The notes under the pieces were generated by a model. The model made no database searches and was not told the origin of the DNA. It was given only the letters and a program-made list of their open reading frames with translations. DNA of 49,478 bases, from contig NZ_QFDQ01000050.1 in assembly GCF_003270085.1 (NCBI RefSeq), positions 1 through 49,478 of the forward strand, in the 5' to 3' direction. Positions within the stretch are counted from its first letter, which is position 1, and each line of letters opens with the position of its first letter. Made by a program: the position numbers and the translations under genes. This document shows, piece after piece, positions 37,749 to 47,549 of this stretch. The stretch is from Streptomyces triticisoli. GTDB lineage: Bacteria > Actinomycetota > Actinomycetes > Streptomycetales > Streptomycetaceae.

Positions 37749-37970
37749 TTTCACACCCCACTGGACGAGCGCCGCCCCGGCCGTGACCTTCCGCTGCGCC
37801 CCGGCATGGTCCTCGCCATCGAGCCCATGCCGATCGCCGGCGGCACGGACGGCTACCACGCGGCCCCGGACGGCTGGACCCTCCGCACCAACGACGGCTC
37901 CCGGGCGGCCCACGTGGAGCACACGGTGGCGATCACGGAATCAGGCCCGAGGATTCTCACGCAACGGCAG
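37749..37970 (+). pseudogene. C-terminal fragment of type I methionine aminopeptidase
   Basis: In one plus-strand frame this stretch reads FHTPLDERRPGRDLPLRPGM, then VLAIEPMPIAGGTDGYHAAPDG, WTLRTNDGSRAAHVEHTVA and ITESGPRILT. This is the last third of a type I methionine aminopeptidase, with the metal-binding glutamates of IEPM and EHTVA. The first two-thirds of the enzyme are absent and there is no start or ribosome-binding site, so it is a relic. It ends next to a dispersed repeat element at 37979-38062. Confidence 0.8.
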
Positions 37971-37978
37971 GACAACCA

Positions 37979-38062
37979 ACCCAGGGGCGCGGGGCTGCAT
38001 CGATATGCGGCTCCGCCGTGTGGGCGCGAACAACCACAACGGCGCCGCACCCGCGCAACAAG
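37979..38062. repeat. Dispersed Streptomyces palindromic repeat (CCAGGGGCGCGGGGCTG type)
   Basis: Starts CCCAGGGGCGCGGGGCTGCA, continues CGATATGCGGCTCCGCCGTG, then TGGGCGCGAACAACCACAACG. The inner stem is GCAT-CGAT-ATGC and GCGGCTCCGCCG can form another. I recognise this as a repeat family frequent between genes in Streptomyces chromosomes (general knowledge). It marks the region between the methionine aminopeptidase relic and the Clp gene as a site of past rearrangement. Confidence 0.65.
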
Positions 38063-38118
38063 ATCACACCCCGAGCTCGCAGGCGCCCGACATGCCCGAA
38101 CAAACCGCACGTGTCATC

Positions 38119-38139
38119 GTTGAATGAGCGCAGCTCAAC
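38119..38139. promoter_or_regulatory. HAIR-like inverted repeat (HspR site) upstream of clp gene
   Basis: GTTGAAT-(7)-GCTCAAC at 38119-38125 and 38133-38139. The HspR operator of actinomycetes is CTTGAGT-N7-ACTCAAG: spacing and 10 of 14 arm positions match. It lies 52-72 bases upstream of the start of the Clp gene. The sequence strongly suggests heat-shock control by HspR. Confidence 0.6.
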
Positions 38140-38190
38140 CGGATACCCGGCGGGAGCCACTCGTCAGCGGAGGAACGGAAACGGAAAACG

Positions 38191-40737
<2,547 letters not shown>

Positions 40738-40745
40738 AGGGAGCA

Positions 40746-40779
40746 GGGGCCCGCCTCCATCTGACGGGAGACGGGCCCC
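40746..40779. terminator. Bidirectional hairpin terminator between clp and ggt
   Basis: GGGGCCCG (40746-40753) pairs with CGGGCCCC (40772-40779), extended by CTCC/GGAG inside. It begins 9 bases beyond the Clp stop and converges with the ggt gene, so it can end both transcripts. Confidence 0.75.
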
Positions 40780-40818
40780 GCCGTGTCACCGGCCGCCCGG
40801 CCGTGTCACTGTCTGCCC

Positions 40819-40860
40819 GGTCCTGCGGTCCTGCGGTCCCACGGTCCTACGGTCCTACGG
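40819..40860. repeat. Five-copy 8-bp tandem repeat at the ggt 3' end
   Basis: The unit GGTCCTRC with small changes is repeated five times in a row from 40821 to 40860 (GGTCCTGC, GGTCCTGC, GGTCCCAC, GGTCCTAC, GGTCCTAC). The last unit contains the ggt stop codon, so the array is beyond the protein. It looks like replication-slippage DNA. Confidence 0.6.
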
Positions 40861-42666
40861 CGCCGGGCGCACCACCATCGCCGAGCCCCCGCCCCGGCGG
40901 ACCTTCTCCGCGGCGGCCCGCCACCTGCCGTCCGGCAGGCGCTGCACGGCGGTGGCGGCGCCGATCTCGGGGTTGAGCCTGAAGGAGTGGCCGATCGCCT
41001 CCAGCCGCTTCCTCACCTGGCTGTCGTAGAGGCCGGGTTCGAGTTCGGTCCGGGCGGTGTCGCGCTGGCTGGCGCGGGGCGCGGCGATCGCGTCGACGAG
41101 CGGCAGGTGCCGGTCCAGGACTCCGGTCAGGGTCTGCAGCACGGTGGTGATGATGGTCGCGCCACCGGGCGTACCGAGCGCCACCACCGGCCGGTTGTGC
41201 CGGTCGAGCACGATCGTCGGCGCGATCGACGAGCGCGGCCGCTTGCCCGGGCCGGGCAGGTTCGGGTCGTGCACGGCCGGGTCGGCCGGGGCGAAGGAGA
41301 AGTCGGTGAGCTCGTTGTTGAGCAGGAAGCCGCGGCCGGGGACGGTGATGCCGCTGCCGCCGGTCTGCTCGATGGTGAGGGTGTGGGCGACGACGTTGCC
41401 CCACCGGTCGGCGACCGTCAGGTGTGTGGTGCTCTCGCCCTCGTACGTCGTCGGCGCCGCCGTTCCGCCACGGGCGCAGGCGGCGGGGTGGCGGGGGTCG
41501 CCGGGGGCGAGCGGGCTGGTGAGGACCGCGTTGTCCTTGATCAGGCAGGCCCGGGAGTCGGCGTACTTCTGCGACAGCAGTTCCTTGGTGGGTACGTCCT
41601 CGAAGGCGGGGTCGCCGACCCAGCGCCCGCGGTCGGCGAAGGCGATGCGGCTCGCCTCGATGAAGTGGTGCAGGTACTGCGCCTCGCTCGCCTTCGAAAG
41701 GTCCGTCCGCTCAAGGATGTTGAGCGCTTCGCCGACGGTCGTGCCACCGGAGGAGGAGGGCGCGATGGAGTACACATTCAGGCCGCGGTAGGAGGTCCTG
41801 GTGGGCGCCTGGAGTTTGGCGCGGTAGGCGGCGAGGTCCTTGGCGGACAGCTTGCCCGGACGGGCGTTCCAGCCCGAAGCCGGGTCGACGGGCGGGTGGT
41901 TGACCGTCCTGACGATGTCCTTGCCGAGGTCGCCGTGGTAGAGCGCGCCGACGCCCTCGCGGGCCAGCTCCTGGTAGGTGCGGGCGAGGTCGGGGTTCTT
42001 GAACGTCGAGCCGACGACGGGGAGTTGCCCGTTCGGCAGGAAGAGCTCGGCGGTGGCGGGGAAGGAGCGGAAGCGGGTCTCGTTGGCGGCGGTCTGCGAG
42101 CGGAAGGTGTCGTCGACGGTGAAGCCGTCGCGGGCGAGGCGCTCGGCCGGCTCCAGGACCGTGGCGAGGCGTCTGGTGCCCCACCGGTCCAGGGCCGTCT
42201 GCCAGGTGGCGGGCGTGCCGGGGGTGCCGACGCCCAGGCCGCTGCTGACGGCGGCGTCGAAGGGGAGCGGCTTGCCGTTCTCCAGGAAGAGTGCGGAGTC
42301 GGCGGTCAGCGGGGCGGTCTCGCGGCCGTCGATGGTGTGCACGGTGCGGGTGCGGGCGTCGTAGTGGACGAAGTAGCCGCCTCCGCCGATGCCGGCGGAG
42401 TAGGGCTCGGTGACGCCGAGGGCGGCGGCGGTGGCGACGGCCGCGTCGACGGCGTTGCCGCCGTTCCTCAGCACCTCGATGCCGGCGGCGGTGGCGTCCG
42501 CGTCGACGCTGGCCACGGCGCCGCCGTAGCCGACGGCGACGGGGGTCTTCCGGTCCGGTCCCGGCTTGGCGTGGGGCGGTGCGGCGGGCGGGGCGGCCGC
42601 GCCCACCACCACCACGGCGGCCGAGACCGCCAGGACCGCCAGTTTCCGTGCGACAGGGCGACGCAT
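40855..42666 (-). CDS. ggt: Secreted gamma-glutamyltransferase
   Basis: A 603-residue gamma-glutamyltranspeptidase that hydrolyses glutathione-like and other gamma-glutamyl compounds outside the membrane. It has a signal peptide (RRPVARKLAVLAVSAAVVVV then GAAAPPAAPPHA). GGT landmarks: LRNGGNAVDAAVATAAALG, GIGGGGYFVHYDA, SSSGGTTVGEALNIL, and the nucleophile in YEGESTTHLTVADRWGNVVA (second Thr of STTH), with NELTDFSF and GKRPRSSIAPTIVLD after it. Expected to self-cleave into two subunits. ATG at 42666 with GGAGG five bases upstream; a GTG start 12 bases earlier is possible. Convergent with the Clp gene. Confidence 0.94.
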   Translation of the reverse strand: MRRPVARKLAVLAVSAAVVVVGAAAPPAAPPHAKPGPDRKTPVAVGYGGAVASVDADATAAGIEVLRNGGNAVDAAVATAAALGVTEPYSAGIGGGGYFVHYDARTRTVHTIDGRETAPLTADSALFLENGKPLPFDAAVSSGLGVGTPGTPATWQTALDRWGTRRLATVLEPAERLARDGFTVDDTFRSQTAANETRFRSFPATAELFLPNGQLPVVGSTFKNPDLARTYQELAREGVGALYHGDLGKDIVRTVNHPPVDPASGWNARPGKLSAKDLAAYRAKLQAPTRTSYRGLNVYSIAPSSSGGTTVGEALNILERTDLSKASEAQYLHHFIEASRIAFADRGRWVGDPAFEDVPTKELLSQKYADSRACLIKDNAVLTSPLAPGDPRHPAACARGGTAAPTTYEGESTTHLTVADRWGNVVAHTLTIEQTGGSGITVPGRGFLLNNELTDFSFAPADPAVHDPNLPGPGKRPRSSIAPTIVLDRHNRPVVALGTPGGATIITTVLQTLTGVLDRHLPLVDAIAAPRASQRDTARTELEPGLYDSQVRKRLEAIGHSFRLNPEIGAATAVQRLPDGRWRAAAEKVRRGGGSAMVVRPAP

Positions 42667-42803
42667 CCGCACCTCCACGCTGGTCGTGCCCGGACTGCCT
42701 GACCGTTCGCGCAGCTTAATGTCGTTGCCATGATCCCGTCAGAACGACAGGGCCAATCGGGTGTCGAACACCGGTGCGTTCAAAGGCGCTAGCATGCCCG
42801 GCC

Positions 42804-43568
42804 ATGAACGACGACGTGCGCAACATCGTCCTGGGAGTGGTGGCGGCGGCCGTCAGCGCCGCGCTCGGGTGGCTGGCCCGCACCTATCTGTGGCGGCGCA
42901 GGCTGCGCCGCAAGCAGGCCTTCTTCGGGCTGCCCGACAACTCCGAGTCGCTGCTGGTGGTCAACCGTGACGCGGGCGGCCCGGACCTCACGGTGACGCG
43001 CCACGACGTCTTCGCCCTGCTGGAGCTGTCCGCGCTCATCAAGGACTGCAACGCGGCCGTCCAGGTCGTCGCGCACGACGCGGCCCAGCAGGGGTTCGGC
43101 GAGCGCACCGAGTTCTGCGTCGGCGGGCCGGCCTCCAACCGACGTATGGCAGCGCACCTTTCGTCCCTGCTGCCCGGGGTGCGGGTGAACATCGACGCCG
43201 AACCCGGCCCGGACCGGGGGGCGTTCCGGATCGGCGGCGAGCACTACCGGCTCGAGGCGGGCCGCAGCGAGTACGTCCTGCTCGCCCGGCTCACCGCCGG
43301 AGAGCGCCGCTCCAGGGCTCGGCCGGTGTTCCTGTTCTGCGGGCAGCGCGCCATCGACAACCAGGCCGCGACCCGCTACCTCGCCCGCAACCACGAGCGG
43401 CTGGCCCGCAAGTACGGGGGCGGTTCCTTCGTCCTGCTGCTGAAGGTGGTCAACTCCCAGGCGTACGGCCCGGATGTGGTCGAACTCGTCGCGGACGTGA
43501 CCCGCGCGGCCCAGGCGCCCCTGCCGGAGTCCGAGATCAACACTTCAACAAGCTTTACTGGCACGTAA
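42804..43568 (+). CDS. Membrane-anchored protein of unknown function
   Basis: A 254-residue protein. Residues 7-30 (NIVLGVVAAAVSAALGWLA) form one transmembrane or signal-anchor helix, followed by a strongly basic RTYLWRRRLRRKQ, so the rest is probably on the cytoplasmic side. It continues FFGLPDNSESLLVVNRDAGG, FALLELSALIKDCNAAVQVV, FCVGGPASNRRMAAHLSSLLPG and FLFCGQRAIDNQAATRYLARN. The alternating pattern suggests an alpha/beta sensor-like domain; the family is conserved in actinomycetes but has no name I can support. Divergent from ggt. A GGTGTCGAACACC palindrome (42760-42772) lies 32-44 bases upstream of the start. Confidence 0.65.
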   Translation: MNDDVRNIVLGVVAAAVSAALGWLARTYLWRRRLRRKQAFFGLPDNSESLLVVNRDAGGPDLTVTRHDVFALLELSALIKDCNAAVQVVAHDAAQQGFGERTEFCVGGPASNRRMAAHLSSLLPGVRVNIDAEPGPDRGAFRIGGEHYRLEAGRSEYVLLARLTAGERRSRARPVFLFCGQRAIDNQAATRYLARNHERLARKYGGGSFVLLLKVVNSQAYGPDVVELVADVTRAAQAPLPESEINTSTSFTGT

Positions 43569-43569
43569 C

Positions 43570-43620
43570 TTACCGACGGGTTACTTCAGGTGGGCGGCAG
43601 CGGTTACCGTCGGGTCACTT
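43570..43620 (+). promoter_or_regulatory. Tandem TTACCGNCGGGTNACTT repeats upstream of a secreted hydrolase
   Basis: A 17-base word, TTACCGACGGGTTACTT at 43570-43586 and TTACCGTCGGGTCACTT at 43604-43620, repeats with 34 bases between starts, two changes in 17. The sequence TTACCGNCGGGTNA is nearly palindromic, like operators of TetR-type regulators. It lies 26-76 bases before the hydrolase start, in the gap after the membrane protein gene. The regulator is not in the window. Confidence 0.55.
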
Positions 43621-43645
43621 TCACTGACATGCGTGAGGAGACCCT

Positions 43646-45214
43646 GTGGGACCCAACCGCAAGGCCCTGCGTACGACCGCCGTGGGTGCCGTGTCGGCCA
43701 CTGTGATCGCCGGCAGCGCCCTCGGCCTCGCCCCCACCGCGCAGGCGGCCCCTGACGTCGTCCGCTTCGTCGACATCACCGGCGACGGCGGCACCGTCCT
43801 GAAGGCCAACGTCGTCACCCCGGCGAACGCCGACGGCTCGCGCAGCCATCCGCTCATCGTGCTCCCCACCAGCTGGGGCTTCCCCCAGATCGAGTACCTC
43901 GTCCCGGCCCGCGCGCTCGCCGACTCCGGCTATGTGGTGGTCAGCTACAACGTGCGGGGATTCTGGCAGTCGGGCGGGCAGATAGAGGTCGCCGGCCCGC
44001 GGGACCGGGCGGACGCCTCCAAGGTGATCGACTGGGCCCTCGCCCACACCCCGGCCGACCCCGACCGCATCGGCATGGCGGGCGTCTCCTACGGCGCGGG
44101 CATCAGCCTGTTGGCCGCCGAGCACGACAAGCGGATCAAGGCGGTGGCCGCGCTCAGCGGCTGGGGAGACCTGACCGGCTCGATCTACTCCGGCCGCACC
44201 CAGCACCTCCAGGCGGGGGCCCTGCTCCACGGCGCCGCGACCCTCACCGGACGCGAGAGTCCCGAGACCCGGCAGGTGTTCGACGACTTCTTCGCCTCCC
44301 GCCTCGCCAGGGAGCAGGAGCTGCTCGACTGGGGAAAGAAACGTTCACCCACGACCTACGTCGACGAACTCAACAGGAACGGCACGGCGGTGTTCCTCGC
44401 GGGCGGCTGGGGCGACACCATCTTCTCGCCCAACCAGAGCGCCGACTTCTACGAGAGGCTGACGGGCCCGAAGAGACTGGAGTTCCGCCCCGGGGAACAC
44501 GTCACCCCGGAACTGACCGGCCTGTTCGGGCTGCCCAACGATGTGTGGACCAACACCCGGCGCTGGTTCGACCGCTACCTCCAGGGCCGGGACAACGGCA
44601 TCGACCGCGAGCAGCCGGTCCAGCTCAGGTCCCGCTCCAAGGGCGGCTACGAGGGCTATCCGGACTGGAAGTCGGTGGGTGCGGACCAGCGGAAGTTCGA
44701 ACTCGCGGGCTCGGCCACGATCCGCGCCAATGTCGACTCCGGCGCGAACGGCGGGGTCCTCTTCCTGACCGGCGTCCTCGACCAGGTGGCCCGGATCCCC
44801 CCGATGGCGTACGTTCCGCTGCTCCCCCGGCGCTGGGCCGCGGTGTGGCAGTCGGGCAGGCACACGACCGCCCAGCAGGTGCGCGGCACCGCGACGTTGC
44901 ACACGACGCTCACCCCGACCAAGGAGAGCGGCACCTTCGTCGCCCACATCTACGACGTCGGCCCGCTCGGTGTCGGCAAGCTGGTCACCCATGCGCCGTA
45001 CACCTGGCACGGCCGCACCCCCGGCGTGCCGTTCACCGTGGACCTGCCGCTGTACGCCACCGCCTACGACGTGCCGGCCGGGCACCGGCTCGCCCTCGTC
45101 GTCGACACGGTCGACCCGCTCTACATCGAGCACAACCCGTCCGGCGCGCAGCTGACCTTCTCCTCACCGGCGGACGATCCGTCCCATGTGTCCGTCCCGC
45201 TGCGCGAACAGTGA
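43646..45214 (+). CDS. Secreted CocE/NonD-family alpha/beta hydrolase
   Basis: A 522-residue alpha/beta hydrolase of the X-Pro dipeptidyl-peptidase/cocaine-esterase family. It has a signal peptide (RKALRTTAVGAVSATVIAGS ... PTAQA-APDVV, with cleavage after AQA). Seen: the oxyanion and strand region VYLPTSWGF-like IVLPTSWGFPQIEYLVPARALADSG, YNVRGFWQSGG, the nucleophile elbow GMAGVSYGAGISLLAA (Ser of GVSYG), the aspartate region FLAGGWGDTIFSPNQSADF, and a C-terminal jelly-roll domain typical of the family (GTFVAHIYDVGPLGVGKLVT, PAGHRLALVVDTVDPLY). The start is GTG 43646 behind GAGGAG. Substrate unknown; an extracellular peptidase or esterase is most likely. Confidence 0.9.
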   Translation: MGPNRKALRTTAVGAVSATVIAGSALGLAPTAQAAPDVVRFVDITGDGGTVLKANVVTPANADGSRSHPLIVLPTSWGFPQIEYLVPARALADSGYVVVSYNVRGFWQSGGQIEVAGPRDRADASKVIDWALAHTPADPDRIGMAGVSYGAGISLLAAEHDKRIKAVAALSGWGDLTGSIYSGRTQHLQAGALLHGAATLTGRESPETRQVFDDFFASRLAREQELLDWGKKRSPTTYVDELNRNGTAVFLAGGWGDTIFSPNQSADFYERLTGPKRLEFRPGEHVTPELTGLFGLPNDVWTNTRRWFDRYLQGRDNGIDREQPVQLRSRSKGGYEGYPDWKSVGADQRKFELAGSATIRANVDSGANGGVLFLTGVLDQVARIPPMAYVPLLPRRWAAVWQSGRHTTAQQVRGTATLHTTLTPTKESGTFVAHIYDVGPLGVGKLVTHAPYTWHGRTPGVPFTVDLPLYATAYDVPAGHRLALVVDTVDPLYIEHNPSGAQLTFSSPADDPSHVSVPLREQ

Positions 45215-45277
45215 TCTCCGGCTGCCGCCGGCCGGGTATGGCCCCGTGAACTGCTGCCCCCCTGCGGTCGAAGGGCC

Positions 45278-45294
45278 GTGGGGGGTGCCCCCAC
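45278..45294. terminator. GC hairpin after the hydrolase gene
   Basis: GTGGGGG-GTG-CCCCCAC, a perfect 7-bp stem with a three-base loop, 64 bases beyond the hydrolase stop and 84 before the stop of the converging small gene. Its core resembles the dispersed palindromic elements elsewhere in the window. No gene is seen in 45215-45377. Confidence 0.5.
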
Positions 45295-45377
45295 CCGGCA
45301 ACAGCGTCCCCGTCCCGGTGGCGGTGGGCCGGATGGCCGTCACCACAGGGGCGAGCGGCACATCGTAGTCGCCGGGC

Positions 45378-45821
45378 TCACCGCTCCGCGACCTCCGCGT
45401 ACAGCGGGGAGAGCCCGGGAACGCCGCTTTCGGCCCAGGCGTGGCCGGCCTCGACGACGTCGACCTCCCGCCCGGACGCAAGCCGTACGACGGGCTGCCC
45501 GCTGGACCGGATCTCCCAGACCGCACCGGGAACGGTACGCACGACGACCGTGCCCAGATACAGTCCCGCGTCGTTCCCCAGCCACGACATCTCCTCGGAG
45601 TCGTCGCGCCAGCGCGGCAGCATCTGGTCGAGCGCCTCCAGCGAGGCCGCGGACTCGTCGAGCCGGACGCCGGCCTCGGACGCCTGCGCACGCAGCAGCT
45701 CACAGGTGGAGAGCAGGTCGGCGAGGTCCCCGGGGTCCGGTGTACCGTCCACGGAGACCACCGCGACGCCGACGGCCGGTGCGCTCTTCCTGCGCCAGTT
45801 GCCCACAGACCAGAAGCTCAT
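45378..45821 (-). CDS. Conserved hypothetical protein (DUF6278-like)
   Basis: A 147-residue cytoplasmic protein starting MSFWSVGNWRRKSAPAVGVA at ATG 45821. It continues ADLLSTCELLRAQASEAGVRL, SLEALDQMLPRWRDDSEEMSW and VRTVPGAVWEIRSSGQPVVRL, ending WAESGVPGLSPLYAEVAER. The pattern resembles a small Streptomyces family (DUF6278) of unknown role. It lies downstream of exonuclease III on the same strand with a 59-base gap. Confidence 0.72.
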   Translation of the reverse strand: MSFWSVGNWRRKSAPAVGVAVVSVDGTPDPGDLADLLSTCELLRAQASEAGVRLDESAASLEALDQMLPRWRDDSEEMSWLGNDAGLYLGTVVVRTVPGAVWEIRSSGQPVVRLASGREVDVVEAGHAWAESGVPGLSPLYAEVAER

Positions 45822-45880
45822 GGCTTCAGCGTGGCACCCGCACCGCCGCGCGCGCCACAGGGCGGACGCGGGTGTCACGC

Positions 45881-46660
45881 CTACACGTCCAGGTCGACCA
45901 CCACGGGCGCGTGGTCGGAGGCGCCCTTGCCCTTGCGCTCCTCGCGGTCGACGTAGGCGTCGGTGACCGCCTTCGCGAACGGCTCGTTGGCGTACACCAG
46001 GTCGATGCGCATACCGCGGTTCTTCGGGAAGCAGAGCTGGCGGTAGTCCCAGTAGGTGAAGGGGTGGTCGTACTTCAGGGGCCGCGGGACCACGTCCGCG
46101 AGGCCGGCCTCGCGCAGGGCGGTCAGGGCGGCCCGCTCGGCCGGGGTGACGTGGGTGGAGCCCTCGAAGGCCGCCCGGTCGTAGACGTCGTCGTCGGTCG
46201 GTGCCACGTTGTAGTCGCCGAGGACGGCGAAGGGACGGCTGCCGCCCGCGTCGCCCGCGACGGCCTCCTTGAGCGCCTCGAACCACTGGAGCTTGTAGGC
46301 GTAGTGGGGGTGGTCCACCTCGCGGCCGTTGGGTACGTACACCGACCAGACGCGGACCGGGCCGCAGGTCGCGGAGATGGCGCGGGGCTCCTCGACGCCC
46401 TCGAAGCCGGGGTCGCCGGGCAGGCCCTTGACCACGTCCTCGATGCCCACGCGGGAGAGCACCGCCACGCCGTTCCACCGCCCGGTGGCGTGGACCGCCG
46501 CCTCGTAGCCCGCGTCGCGCAGCTGGTCGAACGGGAACTTGTCCTCGGCGACCTTGGCCTCCTGCAGGCACAGCACGTCCGTGCCGCTGCTCTCCAGCCA
46601 GGCCAGCAGCCTCGGCAGGCGGGCAGTGATCGAGTTCACGTTCCAGGTCGCGATGCGCAT
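45881..46660 (-). CDS. xthA: Exodeoxyribonuclease III (AP endonuclease)
   Basis: A 259-residue DNA-repair nuclease of the Exo III/APE1 family, cleaving at abasic sites and removing 3'-blocking groups. Motifs: ATWNVNSITARLPRLLAWL (Asn metal ligand), VLCLQEAKVAEDKFP (catalytic Glu), VYVPNGREVDHPHYAYKL, VLGDYNVAP (Asp-x-Asn), MRIDLVYANEP and the C-terminal GKGASDHAPVVVDLDV (Asp-His). The start at 46660 gives MRIATWNVNS exactly as in the family. Length is normal. Confidence 0.95.
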   Translation of the reverse strand: MRIATWNVNSITARLPRLLAWLESSGTDVLCLQEAKVAEDKFPFDQLRDAGYEAAVHATGRWNGVAVLSRVGIEDVVKGLPGDPGFEGVEEPRAISATCGPVRVWSVYVPNGREVDHPHYAYKLQWFEALKEAVAGDAGGSRPFAVLGDYNVAPTDDDVYDRAAFEGSTHVTPAERAALTALREAGLADVVPRPLKYDHPFTYWDYRQLCFPKNRGMRIDLVYANEPFAKAVTDAYVDREERKGKGASDHAPVVVDLDV

Positions 46661-46762
46661 GCCTCACAACCTACCCGGCGTCACTGACAACGCCGCCCGC
46701 GGCAACGTCTTCCGCCCGGGGCCCGTGCCCGCGGGGGCTCGGCTCGACGTCCGACGTCAAGG

Positions 46763-47398
46763 TCAGACCTCCGCCGACGCACCCGGTGTCAGCCGCAGGT
46801 GTTCCGTGCCGCCCAGGGCGCCGATCTGGCGGTCGTAGATCGGGCGGGCCAGGTCGGTGAGGAGCGCGTCGTGGATGTCGTAGGCGCGCTGCGGCCCGAC
46901 CTCGCGGACGTAGTCGATCACCTCGGAGATCTTGTTCCAGGGCGCCATCACCGGGAGCATCAGCGTCTCCACCGGGCGGTCGGGCACGGTGAGCGCGTCG
47001 CCGGGGTGGAAGACGCGGCCGCCGTCGATGAGGTAGCCGACGTTGGTGACGCGCGGGATGTCCGGGTGGATCACCGCGTGCAGCTCGCCGTGGACCTGGA
47101 CGTCGAACCCGGCGGCGGTGAAGGTGTCGCCGTGGCCGACGGTGTGGACACGGCCCGGGAAGGCGGCGGCGATCTGCTCCGCGACCGACCGCAGCGTCCA
47201 GATCTCGGTGTCCGGGTCGGCCTCCAGGGCGGCGCGCAGGCGTCCCTCGTCGAAGTGGTCGGGGTGCTCGTGGGTGACCAGGATCGCCTCCGCGCCGACC
47301 GCGGCGTCCTCCTCGCTGAACCCGCCGGGGTCGACGACGAGCGTCCGCCCGTCCTTCTCCAGGCGGATGCAGGCGTGCGACTTCTTCGTGAGCTTCAT
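46763..47398 (-). CDS. Metallo-beta-lactamase-fold hydrolase
   Basis: A 211-residue MBL-fold protein of the UPF0173/YtnP-like type. N-terminus MKLTKKSHACIRLEKDGRTL, then the metal motif VTHEHPDHFDEGRL (HxHxDH), VHGELHAVIHPDIPRVTNVGYLIDG, and the second-site aspartate in VFHPGDAL. The C-terminus has PWNKISEVIDYVREV and YDIHDALLTD. Substrate unknown. Two possible starts: 47398 (chosen), or 47407, giving MGHMKL. A 15-bp minisatellite lies directly upstream. Confidence 0.88.
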   Translation of the reverse strand: MKLTKKSHACIRLEKDGRTLVVDPGGFSEEDAAVGAEAILVTHEHPDHFDEGRLRAALEADPDTEIWTLRSVAEQIAAAFPGRVHTVGHGDTFTAAGFDVQVHGELHAVIHPDIPRVTNVGYLIDGGRVFHPGDALTVPDRPVETLMLPVMAPWNKISEVIDYVREVGPQRAYDIHDALLTDLARPIYDRQIGALGGTEHLRLTPGASAEV

Positions 47399-47405
47399 GT
47401 GTCCC

Positions 47406-47495
47406 ATCCTGATAGGTCCCGTCCTGACGCGCCCCGTCCTGACGCGCCCCACCCTGCCACGCCCCGTCCTGACGCGCCCCGCCCTGCCGCGCGCC
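47406..47495. repeat. Six-copy 15-bp minisatellite
   Basis: Six back-to-back 15-base units: ATCCTGATAGGTCCC, GTCCTGACGCGCCCC, GTCCTGACGCGCCCC, ACCCTGCCACGCCCC, GTCCTGACGCGCCCC and GCCCTGCCGCGCGCC. Copies 2, 3 and 5 are identical. It lies between the MBL gene start (47398) and the end of the Pca gene (47550), i.e. in the promoter/leader region of the MBL gene, with its last bases closest to the Pca gene. Copy number is likely to vary between strains. Confidence 0.85.
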
Positions 47496-47549
47496 GGGCA
47501 CGCGGGCTGTCCCTGTCCGGCGTGGTGGCCCCGATGCCCGGCCGGGCGG

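Noticed and set aside
42760..42790. LexA/SOS box (CGAAC...GTTC) before the 42804 gene
   Set aside because: CGAAC and GTTC occur, but the spacing is seven bases rather than four, so it does not fit the actinobacterial SOS consensus.
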